Origin: Brevibacillus porteri
GTDB taxonomy: Bacteria; Bacillota; Bacilli; Brevibacillales; Brevibacillaceae
Direction of reading: 5' to 3'
Assembly (NCBI RefSeq): GCF_003013475.1
Contig: NZ_PXZO01000025.1
Coordinates: 83,163-147,162, forward strand
Length of the DNA: 64,000 bases
The notes under the pieces are model-generated. The model was given only the letters and a program-made list of their open reading frames with translations. It was not told the origin of the DNA and made no database searches. Each line of letters starts with the position of its first letter. The first letter of the stretch is position 1. The position numbers were made by a program, and so were the translations under genes. This document shows positions 8,145 through 17,059 of this stretch, piece by piece.

Positions 8145-9812
8145 TTGATTTCATTGGAAAACAAGGTAGCGGCATCCAATTTTATCCGCAATATCATGAT
8201 TGATGACTTGCAAGAGGGCAAAGTAAAAGAAATTATTACCCGCTTTCCCCCAGAACCGAACGGGTATCTTCATATTGGACATGCAAAAGCGATCTGCCTC
8301 AACTTTGAGTTGGCACGTGAATTTTCCGGCAAGGCCAACCTGCGTTTTGACGACACCAACCCGGTGAAGGAAGACATCGAATACGTAGAGGCCATCAAAA
8401 GGGACGTTCAATGGCTTGGCTTCGAATGGGATGGGCTGTTTTTTGCATCTGATTACTTTGAAGAGATGTACAACCGTGCGGTGCTGTTGATTAAAAAAGG
8501 TCTGGCTTACGTAGACGATCTGTCTCCCGAAGAAATGCGTAAAATGCGTGGAACATGGACAGAGCCAGGCACAGATAGTCCGTTCCGCAACCGATCTGTG
8601 GAGGAAAACCTGGATCTGTTTGCACGGATGCGCCAAGGGGAATTCAAGGACGGAGAAAAGGTGCTGCGTGCGAAAATCGATATGGCTTCTCAGAACTTTA
8701 ACATGCGTGATCCGGTTCTGTATCGAATCTCCCATGCAACGCATCACAACACGGGCGACAAATGGTGCATCTATCCGATGTACGACTTCGCTCATCCGTT
8801 GGAGGATGCCATCGAGGGCGTGACACACTCCCTGTGTTCACTGGAATTCGAAGATCATCGTCCGTTGTACGACTGGGTAGTCCGCGAGTGCGAAATGGAG
8901 AGTGTACCACGCCAGTACGAATTTGCCCGCTTGAATCTGACCAACACCGTTATGAGTAAACGTAAGCTGAAACAGCTTGTTGATGAGAATGTAGTAGACG
9001 GCTGGGATGACCCGCGCATGCCAACCATCGCAGGCTTCCGTCGTCGCGGCTATACACCGGAAGCGATTCGTACATTCGCTCGTGAAGTAGGGGTAGCGCG
9101 CGCTAATAGCACGGTTGACGAGAAAATGCTGGAGTATTTCATCCGTGAGGACCTGAAGCTGAAGGCACCACGTACGATGGCTGTTTTGAATCCGTTGAAG
9201 GTCGTCATCACGAACTATCCGGAAGGACAAGTCGAGATGCTCGAAGCGGAGATCAATCCAGAGAACCCAGAGATGGGCAATCGTCAAATTCCGTTCTCCC
9301 GCGAAATCTACATTGAGCAGGACGACTTCATGGAAAACCCGCCGAGCAAGTATTTCCGCCTGTTCCCGGGAAATGAAGTGCGTCTGAAGCACGCGTACTT
9401 CATTAAATGCAATGACGTCGTGAAGGATGCAGATGGCAACGTGATCGAGATCCATTGCACGTATGACATTGAGACGAAGAGCGGCAGCGGTTTTACAGGT
9501 CGCAAGGTAAAAGGGACGATTCACTGGGTGGATGCGACCAATGCGCTTCCTGCTGAATTCCGTTTGTACGAGCCATTGATTATGGATGATGAAGACGCAG
9601 AGGGCACATTCCTCGACAACGTTAACCCGAATTCGTTGGAAGTGCTACAAGGCTATGTGGAGCCAAATATGAAAGAAACCAAGCCACAAGACAAGTATCA
9701 ATTTTTCCGTCATGGCTATTTCAATGTCGATCCGAAGCATACGACAGATGATAAGCTCGTATTCAACCGGATTGTATCGTTGAAGAGTTCCTTTGAACTG
9801 CCAAAAGCATAG
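8145..9812 (+). CDS. glnS: Glutaminyl-tRNA synthetase
   Basis: A 555-residue class I aminoacyl-tRNA synthetase charging tRNA-Gln. The HIGH motif is in [15 protein letters not shown] at about residues 35-49 and the KMSKS-like loop [10 protein letters not shown] at about 269-278. The C-terminal half is the beta-barrel anticodon-binding region. GlnRS is found in only part of the Firmicutes, most of which make Gln-tRNA through GatCAB. The start is a TTG; a second in-frame TTG at 8154 sits better behind the GAAAGG site, so the protein may be three residues shorter. A strong terminator follows. Confidence 0.95.
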   Translation: MISLENKVAASNFIRNIMIDDLQEGKVKEIITRFPPEPNGYLHIGHAKAICLNFELAREFSGKANLRFDDTNPVKEDIEYVEAIKRDVQWLGFEWDGLFFASDYFEEMYNRAVLLIKKGLAYVDDLSPEEMRKMRGTWTEPGTDSPFRNRSVEENLDLFARMRQGEFKDGEKVLRAKIDMASQNFNMRDPVLYRISHATHHNTGDKWCIYPMYDFAHPLEDAIEGVTHSLCSLEFEDHRPLYDWVVRECEMESVPRQYEFARLNLTNTVMSKRKLKQLVDENVVDGWDDPRMPTIAGFRRRGYTPEAIRTFAREVGVARANSTVDEKMLEYFIREDLKLKAPRTMAVLNPLKVVITNYPEGQVEMLEAEINPENPEMGNRQIPFSREIYIEQDDFMENPPSKYFRLFPGNEVRLKHAYFIKCNDVVKDADGNVIEIHCTYDIETKSGSGFTGRKVKGTIHWVDATNALPAEFRLYEPLIMDDEDAEGTFLDNVNPNSLEVLQGYVEPNMKETKPQDKYQFFRHGYFNVDPKHTTDDKLVFNRIVSLKSSFELPKA

Positions 9813-9830
9813 GAAATACGCATATAAATC

Positions 9831-9876
9831 AAGCGCTGCTGTGCATGGAGAACCCGTGTGCAGCAGTGCTTTTTTC
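9831..9876 (+). terminator. Terminator after glnS
   Basis: A long stem pairs AGCGCTGCTG with CAGCAGTGCT, allowing G-U, followed by TTTTTTCTTTC. Confidence 0.88.
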
Positions 9877-9933
9877 TTTCGTGATTATAAATCAACGTGT
9901 ATAATTATTCTGTTACATAAAGGGGGACAGGTA

Positions 9934-11268
9934 GTGAACGGGAGAGCAGAACTAACACGTAGTTTGAAGTTGCGACATATTGTCGTAATTGGACTGGGCT
10001 ACATGGCCCCGATGGCCGTTTTTGACACCTTTGGCATTGTATCTGGAGAAACGGGGGGGCACGTTCCTGCTGCTTATGCAGTCACACTTCTTGCGATCCT
10101 GTTTACGGCGGCAAGCTACGGAAAGATGGTACGGCTATTCCCTTCAGCAGGGACCGCGTACACGTATACGCAACAAACGATTCATCCCTATGCAGGATTT
10201 TTGGTAGGCTGGGCGTCTTTGCTAGATTATTTATTTTTACCGATGATTAACGCCTTGTTGACGGGAGTATACTTATCATCCGTGTTTCCTGACGTGTCGA
10301 CAGCGTGGTGGATTATTGGTTTCATTGTATTGGTGACGGGGTTAAACGTATTTCGCGTAACGGTAACCGCATCCGTTAACTCGATTCTAGTGCTGTTTCA
10401 AGTCGTGGTCGTCGTATTATTTGCGGGATTGGCAATCCGTGGTCTTATGCAAGGTGACGGGCTTGGTCACGTATTCAACCTGCGTCCATTTTTGTCACCG
10501 GATATGTCTGTCATTGCACTGCTTTCCGGTGCGTCGATTCTTTGCTTTTCCTTCCTTGGCTTTGATGCAGTAACTACGCTAACGGAGGAAACCGTCGATG
10601 CGAAAAAGACGATTCCTCGCGGGATTATGCTCGTAGCGCTCGCAGGAGGGGCGTTATTTATTACGGCCTCTTATTTCATGCAATCATTATTTCCTGATGT
10701 TTCGGTATTGTCTGATCCAGAAGCGGCCTCTGCGGAGATTGCTCTGTTTATCGGTGGGACGATCTTTCAATTGATATTTTTGGCGGCAGCGTTATCTTCG
10801 ACACTGGCATCCGGACTCGTATCTGTCACGAGTGTAACGCGCTTGTTGTACGCAATGGGACGAGATGGATTTTTGCCGCGACGCTGGTTCGGTTATGTAC
10901 ATCCGAAGCTGAGAACACCTCTGCTTAACGTCTTACTGGTCGGAGCGCTGATGCTGTTCGCTTTGTATATGGATTTGTTAACGGCAACTTCCTTTATTAA
11001 CTTCGGCGCACTGATCGCCTTTAGCTTTGTGAACATCAGTGTAATGGCGTACTATTTCCGCAAACAAAAGAACAAGCATATTAAGGATTGGTGGGGCTTC
11101 GTGCTGTCTCCACTCATCGGGACAACATTCATCGCGTTTCTGTGGGTCAACCTGGAAGCGACGTCCATGATGCTCGGCTTGCTCTGGACCTTTGTCGGCC
11201 TGATCTATTTGTTGTACTTGGTGAAGGTTAAGAAAACCAATTTGGAAATGGTGAAGTTTGAGGAGTAA
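9934..11268 (+). CDS. APC-family amino acid permease
   Basis: A 444-residue polytopic membrane protein with about 12 hydrophobic segments. It starts with the APC pattern LTRSLKLRHIVVIGLGYMAPMAVFDT, where the unwound first helix binds substrate; a further motif is FSFLGFDAVTTLTEETVD at about residues 200-217. I chose the GTG at 9934 because an AGGGGGA site sits six bases upstream; the frame is open further upstream but that part reads as non-coding. Such proteins import or exchange amino acids, and the substrate cannot be told. It is a single gene between two terminators. Confidence 0.88.
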   Translation: MNGRAELTRSLKLRHIVVIGLGYMAPMAVFDTFGIVSGETGGHVPAAYAVTLLAILFTAASYGKMVRLFPSAGTAYTYTQQTIHPYAGFLVGWASLLDYLFLPMINALLTGVYLSSVFPDVSTAWWIIGFIVLVTGLNVFRVTVTASVNSILVLFQVVVVVLFAGLAIRGLMQGDGLGHVFNLRPFLSPDMSVIALLSGASILCFSFLGFDAVTTLTEETVDAKKTIPRGIMLVALAGGALFITASYFMQSLFPDVSVLSDPEAASAEIALFIGGTIFQLIFLAAALSSTLASGLVSVTSVTRLLYAMGRDGFLPRRWFGYVHPKLRTPLLNVLLVGALMLFALYMDLLTATSFINFGALIAFSFVNISVMAYYFRKQKNKHIKDWWGFVLSPLIGTTFIAFLWVNLEATSMMLGLLWTFVGLIYLLYLVKVKKTNLEMVKFEE

Positions 11269-11280
11269 CATGTGGAACAA

Positions 11281-11324
11281 AAATAGCCCTACACCCATTA
11301 CTGGATGTGGGGCTACTTTTTTGG
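11281..11324. terminator. Terminator between permease and GNAT genes
   Basis: Stem TAGCCC.ACACCC/GG.TGTGGGGCTA then CTTTTTTGGGG on the plus strand. A-rich sequence before the stem suggests it may also stop the convergent GNAT transcript. Confidence 0.82.
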
Positions 11325-11338
11325 GGAAGATTAGACTG

Positions 11339-11767
11339 CTAATCAATTCTCTTCTGTAGGTAAAATCTTTGATGGGAAAGAGGGCAATCATCGAGTACAC
11401 CATGTATCTCGTACCCGTGTTTTACATAAAAGTCCTTTGCTTGAAAATCAAAAGTATCTAAATGAATCAAATGAATGCCATACTCCCTAGCTGTGTTTTC
11501 AATTTCAAGAAGAAGCTTGCTTCCCAATCCGTTCTTTCTCATATCATCTCTGACCCATAAAGCATCAATGTACAAACATCTCCAAGAATAGTACACACAG
11601 TTTATTCCCGCAATGATAGTGCCATCTTCATCACGAACGTGTTTATTGATTTTTGAAAAAGGAATGGTCAGTTCAAACGGAACACTCGATTCATTGTATT
11701 CAACGATTCTTTGCTCAATAAAATCAGCGTCATCTCTCGTGCTTTCTCTGACTAAATATTGTCCCAT
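11339..11767 (-). CDS. GNAT-family N-acetyltransferase
   Basis: A 142-residue cytoplasmic acetyltransferase. The acetyl-CoA loop is visible as VRDDMRKNGLGSKLLLEIE at about residues 72-90, with the C-terminal FYVKHGYEIHGVL typical of the family. The substrate is unknown. An AAAGGAG ribosome site lies at 11773-11779. The left end of an IS605-type element begins only 15 bases upstream of the start codon, so the native promoter has probably been displaced to beyond 13552. Confidence 0.85.
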   Translation of the reverse strand: MGQYLVRESTRDDADFIEQRIVEYNESSVPFELTIPFSKINKHVRDEDGTIIAGINCVYYSWRCLYIDALWVRDDMRKNGLGSKLLLEIENTAREYGIHLIHLDTFDFQAKDFYVKHGYEIHGVLDDCPLSHQRFYLQKRID

Positions 11768-11830
11768 GATAACTCCTTTATCACTCGTGTCGTAAAACCC
11801 CTTGCTTTAGCTATGGGGATATAAGGCACT

Positions 11831-11866
11831 TTGCTCTGCATCCCCTGTAGGGGGTGCTAAGAGCAA
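11831..11866. other. Second hairpin in IS left end
   Basis: TTGCTCT pairs with AGAGCAA around an inner GCATCCCC/GGGGTGC stem. It lies 30 bases inside the left tip and may help TnpA recognise the end or block transcription entering the element. Confidence 0.6.
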
Positions 11867-11896
11867 ACAAAAATAGTTCTTTTTTTGTCGATCTCT

Positions 11897-11934
11897 GTTA
11901 GATATGTCTTCTCTATCTAACAAAATGGTATAAT
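11897..11934 (+). promoter_or_regulatory. tnpA promoter region with inverted repeat
   Basis: A perfect 8-base inverted repeat GTTAGATA/TATCTAAC (11897-11921) lies directly before a TATAAT box (11929-11934), about 10 bases upstream of the tnpA start. A -35 box is not obvious. Confidence 0.5.
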
Positions 11935-11943
11935 TAACCATAG

Positions 11944-12357
11944 GTGATGGTTTTGAGTAGATCAGTAGAAAGTAACCACAATGTCGTATTTGACTGTACA
12001 TATCACGTTGTTTTTTGTCCGAAGTATCGTAAAAAGGTTTTGAAAGAGCCAGTAGACATTCGATTAAAAGAGTTGTTTCTTGAAAAGGCAGTGGAACTAC
12101 GTGCGGAAGTTGTTGAAATGGAAATCCTGCCTGATCATGTTCATTTGCTCATCAAATGCGATCCCCAATTCGGAATCCACCGAGTCGTAAAACATTTGAA
12201 GGGCTATACATCCAGAGTATTGCGGATGGAATTTAGACATCTAAAAAGCAGACTTCCCTCTCTATGGACAAACTCCTACTTTGTTGCAACGGTTGGCACG
12301 GTGCAACTCGATGTGATTAAGAAATACATGGAGTCTCAAAAAGAAAGGAATGATTGA
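11944..12357 (+). CDS. tnpA: IS200/IS605 transposase TnpA (Y1 HUH)
   Basis: A 137-residue single-strand DNA transposase. The HUH metal-binding motif is HVHLLIK at about residues 62-68 and the nucleophilic Tyr lies in IKKYMESQ near the C-terminus, so both catalytic elements are present and the protein looks active. The frame opens at GTG 11944, with an ATG directly after; either could be the start, behind a TATAAT box. It acts as a dimer that cuts and joins single strands at the end hairpins. Its stop overlaps the tnpB start by two bases. Confidence 0.93.
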   Translation: MMVLSRSVESNHNVVFDCTYHVVFCPKYRKKVLKEPVDIRLKELFLEKAVELRAEVVEMEILPDHVHLLIKCDPQFGIHRVVKHLKGYTSRVLRMEFRHLKSRLPSLWTNSYFVATVGTVQLDVIKKYMESQKERND

Positions 12358-13451
12358 ACTTGCATAGAGCCTACAAATTCCGTTTGTATCCAAACAAAGA
12401 ACAAGCAACACTCATCAACAAGACAATTGGATGTACTCGCTTTGTATTCAATCACTTTCTTGCGAAACGAAAAGATGCTTACGAACAAGAAAACAAAACG
12501 CTTACTTACAACGACTGTTCTGCTTTGCTCACGCAACTCAAAAAAGAAATCGAATGGTTGAAAGAAGTGGACTCCACTGCCCTGCAATCAACCTTAAAAG
12601 ATTTGGATTCTTCCTACAAAAAGTTTTTCAAAAAGAAAAAAGGCTATCCCAAATTCAAAAGCAAGAAGAATCCAAAGCAATCCTATACATGCAAGATGAA
12701 CATCAAAATAGAAGGGAATCGCATCAAACTTCCTAAGCTGGGATGGGTATCGTTTGCTAAATCCAGAGAAGTTGAAGGGCGAATTCTATCGGCTACGATT
12801 AGATGTAATCCTTCAGGTAAATACTTTGTGTCAGTATTGTGTGAAACAGAGAGTCAATTACACCCAAAAGTAGAACAAACAGTTGGGATTGACCTTGGGA
12901 TCAAGGATTTCGCCATTCTCTCTACTGGTGAGAAGGTGGCAAATCCCAAATACTATCGCAAGTATGAAAAACAACTGGCGAAGTGGCAACGGATTCAATC
13001 TCGTAGACAAAAAGGCAGCAACAACCGGAACAAGGCGCGTACCAAAGTAGCTCGACTCCACGAAAAAATTGCAAACACCCGTAACGATTTCCTACATAAG
13101 CTGTCAACCAAGCTGATCAACGAAAGCCAAGTGATCTGTTTGGAGGACTTGCAAGTGGAAAATATGGTCAAAAATCACAAGTTAGCCAAATCCATTGCAG
13201 ATGCTTCGTGGTCTATGTTTCGTGCGATGCTGGAGTATAAGGCAGAATGGTATGGAAGAAGGGTCTCCATTGTTGGAAAACAATTTCCTTCAAGCCAGCT
13301 CTGCTCAACTCCAAACTGTGGATACCGCAACAAAGAAGTGAAAAGTCTCAACTTGCGCAGTTGGATATGCCCGCACTGTGGCGTACAACATGATCGTGAC
13401 CAAAACGCTGCTATCAATATTGAGCAAGAAGGACTTCGATTGTTGGCATAG
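12354..13451 (+). CDS. tnpB: RNA-guided nuclease TnpB of IS605 element
   Basis: A 365-residue TnpB of usual size with a TTG start behind AAAGGA. The split RuvC catalytic triad is intact: Asp180 (GIDLGIKD), Glu264 (CLEDL) and Asp349 (HDRDQNAA). The zinc finger Cys317, Cys322, Cys339 and Cys342 is also intact. TnpB proteins cut DNA next to a TAM using an omega RNA made from the element's right end, and help the element persist after excision. The expected TAM here is TTTAT. With TnpA and both ends present, this is a plausible active system. Confidence 0.94.
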   Translation: MNLHRAYKFRLYPNKEQATLINKTIGCTRFVFNHFLAKRKDAYEQENKTLTYNDCSALLTQLKKEIEWLKEVDSTALQSTLKDLDSSYKKFFKKKKGYPKFKSKKNPKQSYTCKMNIKIEGNRIKLPKLGWVSFAKSREVEGRILSATIRCNPSGKYFVSVLCETESQLHPKVEQTVGIDLGIKDFAILSTGEKVANPKYYRKYEKQLAKWQRIQSRRQKGSNNRNKARTKVARLHEKIANTRNDFLHKLSTKLINESQVICLEDLQVENMVKNHKLAKSIADASWSMFRAMLEYKAEWYGRRVSIVGKQFPSSQLCSTPNCGYRNKEVKSLNLRSWICPHCGVQHDRDQNAAINIEQEGLRLLA

Positions 13452-13552
13452 TCAACTAAACTGTGGGACACACAGGGATAGCTTGGTAACATTCACCCCG
13501 TTAGGAGTGACTACCCAAGAATCCCCCTGCCTTTAGGCATGGGGAGTGTCAA
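13400..13552 (+). ncRNA. Putative omega RNA (right-end RNA) for TnpB
   Basis: The 3' end of tnpB and the 100 bases after it, up to the right tip at 13552, are where TnpB guide RNAs are encoded in this family. The segment contains several short inverted repeats and the right-end hairpin. The guide would be read from the flank after 13552 (TTAGTTATCTTGAAT). The 5' limit is approximate and no promoter was identified. Confidence 0.5.
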
Positions 13553-13590
13553 TTAGTTATCTTGAATATTTGACTACTAGTATATCACGA

Positions 13591-13620
13591 GGGAGAGAAC
13601 AATGATTCTCTCTCTTTTTT
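13591..13620 (+). terminator. Terminator downstream of IS element
   Basis: Stem GAGAGAA/TTCTCTC (13593-13612) followed by TCTTTTTT. It lies outside the IS and in the empty site would have been upstream of the GNAT gene. Confidence 0.75.
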
Positions 13621-13670
13621 ATTCATTTTGATTCTCCCTAAGAAAGCAGGGGGAAAGCAAACAGCTCGCA

Positions 13671-13872
13671 GAGGAAACAGGAGAAACAAGCGAAGATCTT
13701 AGGGACACCGACCGAGACGGAATGCAAAAAGCGAAACACGCCCTTAAGCGTCCACCTCTGAAACACATCCTGAACCGGCCACTTTGGACGCGGTTTCGCT
13801 TTTTGCATGGAGGCGGGCAGTCAATCCCCCAGCGGGTGGCCCTAGAAGCTGAGCGTTTTCTCCTGTTTCCTC
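13671..13872. repeat. Long palindromic intergenic element
   Basis: Nested inverted repeats fold nearly the whole 200 bases into one hairpin. Outer arms 13671-13686 and 13857-13872 pair GAGGAAACAGGAGAAA with its complement. Middle blocks pair CTTAGGG.CACC with GGTGGCCCTAGAAG. Inner arms 13720-13736 and 13793-13808 pair ATGCAAAAAGCGAAAC perfectly. There is no convincing coding capacity. It shares GGGGGATTGAC with the element at 38168-38267. The rest of the gap up to 13996 shows only the ribosome site of the next gene. Confidence 0.65.
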
Positions 13873-13996
13873 CCCACCCTACCGCTAGAACCAATGGTTT
13901 TACCCACCCTCTTCTAGACGATCCAGAAAAGAGAGAGTAAACTGGCTACAGGAATATTCCAAACATTAACACTTGACACAAGGAGGAGTTATTCTG

Positions 13997-14602
13997 ATGC
14001 TCTCGAATCTGTTCCGGCGGAAGTGGACGACGGTAGATTACGTCCTGATTGTCGTCACTGCCGCGCTCTACGCTGTTGCCATTATCATGCTTGCCAATAT
14101 CAAGCTCATTCCTTCCGTACCGATCCGTCCGGCCAATGCCCTTCAGCCCGTTTTTGGCATGTTATTCGGCTTGCCGGGATGCATAGGCCTTGCCTTTGGA
14201 AATATGGTCAGTGATTTGTTAACCGGAAGCGCACCGCCTCATGCGATCGCGGTCGGTTTCTTTTCTAATTTTATGGGGGGCTTTATCGGGCTACTTGCTG
14301 TGAGTCACCCTGCCCTGAAAACAAAACGCAGTGTGCTTCAATACATCGTGTTTGTAGTCATCATCAGCTCGGCAGTAGTAGCATGCGGGATTCTTGTTAA
14401 CTTTGCACTGGGCTTAACTCCGAAAGAGGTAGTTGCTGTATTCATCCCGACGGTGTTCTTGAACCAAGCCATATCAACGGCAGTTCTGGGACCGATCCTC
14501 TTAAAGCTGTTGTACCCATTCGTGAAGCGCTCTGGACTTTACCGGGGTCGCCCCTTGCAGGATTTTAACTATCTCGGGAATGAAAGCAGGATCGCAAGGT
14601 GA
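13997..14602 (+). CDS. ECF transporter substrate-capture (S) component, substrate unknown
   Basis: A 201-residue membrane protein with about five or six hydrophobic segments and the S-component look: N-terminal TM, RPANALQPVFGMLFGLPGCIG and FGNMVSDLL, then SNFMGGFIGLLAV. It directly precedes two ECF ATPases and an EcfT protein with overlapping or touching ends, so it should supply the substrate specificity of that importer. The start is the ATG at 13997, behind AAGGAGG at 13980. I do not recognise the ligand class; no vitamin riboswitch is visible upstream. Vitamin precursors, nucleobases or small organic ligands are possible. Confidence 0.75.
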   Translation: MLSNLFRRKWTTVDYVLIVVTAALYAVAIIMLANIKLIPSVPIRPANALQPVFGMLFGLPGCIGLAFGNMVSDLLTGSAPPHAIAVGFFSNFMGGFIGLLAVSHPALKTKRSVLQYIVFVVIISSAVVACGILVNFALGLTPKEVVAVFIPTVFLNQAISTAVLGPILLKLLYPFVKRSGLYRGRPLQDFNYLGNESRIAR

Positions 14603-15441
14603 AAACAGAACCATTGCTACGAGTAAACGGAGTCTATTGGCATTATGAAGAGGGAGCACAGTCTGCGCTAGCGGACATTCATCTGGCGCTTTATCCAGGG
14701 GAAGTAGTCGGCGTAGTCGGGCCTGCTGCCGCAGGGAAAACGACGTTGCTTTTGACGATGTCAGGTCTGATTCCAGCTAACTATGGTGGACATTTCGTGG
14801 GGAGTGTCGAGTCCAATGGCGAGCAAGGCATCGTCTTTCAGGACCCGGAGACGCAGTTCATCGGGCTAACCGTCGAAGAGGAGCTTGCCTTTTCGCTTGA
14901 GAATGCCGGGTGGTCGGACGAGCGAATCGAAAAAAGAATGGCAGAGGTACTCGATCTGATTGGATTGAACAGCTTTGCTAATCGTTCGCCTCTTGAGCTG
15001 TCGGGCGGAGAAAAGCAGCGGGTGGCAATTGCATCCGCTCTTTCCCACAGCCCACAGGTACTCATTTTGGATGAGCCTACTTCTGAGCTGGACCCTGTGG
15101 GGGCGCGGGAGGTCTTCTCGCTTCTTTCACGTTTGAAGCGAGAAAAAGAAATGACGATTGTGGTATCGTCCCATGCGACAGAAGAGCTCGCAGCCTTTTG
15201 CGACCGAATGATTCTGATTGCCGAGGGGAAAATCGTATTGGATCAGCCAACTCGCCAATTTTTTGACCAAGTGGACGTGTTGGACGAGCATGGCATATTG
15301 GTCCCGGATGTCATCCGACTCTATCACATGCTATGCCAGCAAGGCGTCTTGTCGGCGTCCACTGCTGGTGTGCCTCTGACTGTTGAGGAACTGGCACTCT
15401 ACTACAAAGAAGCACGGCTCGTTCGGGAGGGTAGCCTGTGA
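14599..15441 (+). CDS. ecfA1: ECF transporter ATP-binding subunit 1
   Basis: A 280-residue ABC ATPase powering the ECF importer. Walker A is GPAAAGKTT at about residues 40-48, the Q-loop FQDPETQFIG at about 80-89, the signature LSGGEKQRV at about 134-142, Walker B LILDEPTSELD, and the switch His in VVSSHATEE. The GTG start overlaps the stop of the S-component gene. The C-terminal 60 residues extend beyond the core and may contact EcfT. It should pair with the second ATPase as a heterodimer. The symbol is used in the generic ECF sense. Confidence 0.9.
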   Translation: MKTEPLLRVNGVYWHYEEGAQSALADIHLALYPGEVVGVVGPAAAGKTTLLLTMSGLIPANYGGHFVGSVESNGEQGIVFQDPETQFIGLTVEEELAFSLENAGWSDERIEKRMAEVLDLIGLNSFANRSPLELSGGEKQRVAIASALSHSPQVLILDEPTSELDPVGAREVFSLLSRLKREKEMTIVVSSHATEELAAFCDRMILIAEGKIVLDQPTRQFFDQVDVLDEHGILVPDVIRLYHMLCQQGVLSASTAGVPLTVEELALYYKEARLVREGSL

Positions 15442-16253
15442 GTGTCGTTATTGAACTTAATGATGTCTGGTATAGTTATGAAAAGGAAAAGCTGGTGCTG
15501 CAAGGCGTTTCGCTCCAACTGAAACAGGGAGAATTCGTCGCCATCATCGGGGGAAATGGTTCCGGTAAAACGACATTGGCCAAGCATTGTAATGGTCTAT
15601 ACAAGCCAACGCAGGGTACCGTCAAAGTGAATGGTCTCGATACCAAGACGATGAGCGTTGCCCAGCTATCGAGAATCGTGGCCTATTGCTATCAAAATCC
15701 TGATCATCAAATCTTTCATTCGACCATAAAGGCAGAGGTAGCATTTGGGCCCAAAAACATGGGCTGGCCGCCTGAAAAAATAGAGCAAGCTGTCGCGGAG
15801 GCGTTGGCAGCAGTGGGGTTATCCGACAAGGGTGACGAAGAACCCCATTTCTCGAGCAAAGGCACGCGGCAAAAGATTGCGGTGGCTTCGATCTTGGCGA
15901 TGAAGCCGCAAGTGATCGTGCTGGACGAACCTACGACCGGTCTCGATTACCGAGGCATGCAAGAAATGATGGAGCTGGTGCGGCATTTACATGCGGAAGG
16001 TCATACGATCATCGTCATCACGCATGATATGCGTCTGGTAGCGGAGTATGCCCAGCGAGTGATCGTTATGCATAAAGGAAAGCTGTTATGCGATGGGGAC
16101 CCAGTGCACGTATTTTCGCAAACACAAGTATTAGCTGCTGCCCAAGTAGAAGCGCCTGCCATTTATCGTTTTGGGAAGGCTGCTGGGATCGACGACCCGA
16201 TTCCCCTCACGCTGACAGCGATGAAAAAACAGGTGCTGGGAGAGGGGATCTAA
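15438..16253 (+). CDS. ecfA2: ECF transporter ATP-binding subunit 2
   Basis: A 271-residue ABC ATPase. Walker A is GGNGSGKTT, the Q-loop YQNPDHQIF (the usual ECF form), Walker B VIVLDEPTTGLD and the switch His VITHD. The ABC signature is degenerate, FSSKGTRQK in place of LSGGQ, so one of the two ATP sites may work differently, as in many heterodimeric ABC pairs. The GTG start overlaps the previous gene by four bases and EcfT begins two bases after the stop, so the four proteins are translated from one message. Confidence 0.9.
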   Translation: MSVVIELNDVWYSYEKEKLVLQGVSLQLKQGEFVAIIGGNGSGKTTLAKHCNGLYKPTQGTVKVNGLDTKTMSVAQLSRIVAYCYQNPDHQIFHSTIKAEVAFGPKNMGWPPEKIEQAVAEALAAVGLSDKGDEEPHFSSKGTRQKIAVASILAMKPQVIVLDEPTTGLDYRGMQEMMELVRHLHAEGHTIIVITHDMRLVAEYAQRVIVMHKGKLLCDGDPVHVFSQTQVLAAAQVEAPAIYRFGKAAGIDDPIPLTLTAMKKQVLGEGI

Positions 16254-16254
16254 G

Positions 16255-17043
16255 ATGAAGAATGCCCATCCGAGCTACACGCTGCTTGTATTCGTACTGC
16301 TGGGCTTGCTCCCTTTTTTATTCCAGGACCCGCGTGCGCTAATTGTTCTGTTGGCGATAAACATCGCACTGATTGCCAAGCTGGGCTGGGAGCGCTCTAT
16401 GATTAAGGCGTACATATTGGTTGGTGGAATCGGTTCGTGCTTTGCAGTGATTACGTGGCTACCGTTTACCAATGTAGGCACTCCGTACTGGAGCAGCACC
16501 ATTCCGTTGATCCATTATCCCGTGCAAATCACGGATGTCGGTGTCTTATGGGCATTGGGAATGGGACTTCGACTGGCAAATGTCGCGTTATTGTCCATGT
16601 ATTATGTGTTTACGACATCGCCCAGAGAAATAGCAATGGGACTTCGCGGGATTGGCGTTCCGTTTTCGATCAGCTATTTGCTCTCGCTCATTTTTCGCTT
16701 TATCCCCCTCGTCAAAAATGATTTGGCGATCATTCGGGAAGCGCAGATGGTACGAGGGATGTCGACGAGCGAAGGAAATGTTCCGGAACGCATCAGGAAG
16801 TACAGCTACTTGCTCGTACCGCTCATCTTCAACTCACTCAAGCGTGTACAATTGATTGCTAATGCATTGGATGCTAAAGGCTTTCGCATGCGTAACAGTC
16901 AGCATCGGTTTTACCGCAGCAAACGCTGGAAAAAAGCAGAAGTATTCACACTAGTGGCTGGTGTATGTATCGTCTCGGCACTGTTTTACATCGCCAGGCT
17001 GCATCCAGATCATATTGGCGTGCTGATTCCGGGGCGTATTTAG
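16255..17043 (+). CDS. ecfT: ECF transporter transmembrane subunit EcfT
   Basis: A 262-residue integral membrane scaffold with hydrophobic segments at both ends and a cytoplasmic coupling region. The two short coupling motifs are present in variant form: EAQMVRGM at about residues 162-169 and ALDAKGFRM at about 203-211, where the family usually has ARG. These helices dock into the two ATPases and carry the S component. The gene starts two bases after ecfA2, and an alpha/beta hydrolase gene follows 16 bases later, probably in the same operon. Confidence 0.88.
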   Translation: MKNAHPSYTLLVFVLLGLLPFLFQDPRALIVLLAINIALIAKLGWERSMIKAYILVGGIGSCFAVITWLPFTNVGTPYWSSTIPLIHYPVQITDVGVLWALGMGLRLANVALLSMYYVFTTSPREIAMGLRGIGVPFSISYLLSLIFRFIPLVKNDLAIIREAQMVRGMSTSEGNVPERIRKYSYLLVPLIFNSLKRVQLIANALDAKGFRMRNSQHRFYRSKRWKKAEVFTLVAGVCIVSALFYIARLHPDHIGVLIPGRI

Positions 17044-17059
17044 TGAGGAGGTAGGCAAA

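Larger units (their letters stand above)
11782..13552 (+). mobile_element. IS200/IS605-family insertion sequence, apparently complete
   Basis: The element carries tnpA and tnpB in the same direction. The left end has a hairpin (CCCC 11798-11801 with GGGG 11815-11818) just after TAAA, complementary to the flanking TTTA at 11777-11780. The right end has the hairpin CCCC.TGCC/GGCA.GGGG (13523-13544), preceded by GAAT at 13519 and followed by TCAA at 13549-13552, the same guide and cleavage tetranucleotides known for IS608. These features set the boundaries. As expected for this family there is no target duplication. The left flank TTTAT (11777-11781) is the likely target and TAM. Confidence 0.88.

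Noticed and set aside
13873..13996. Possible vitamin riboswitch before the ECF operon
   Set aside because: No core of TPP, FMN, cobalamin, preQ1 or folate-type riboswitches could be seen.
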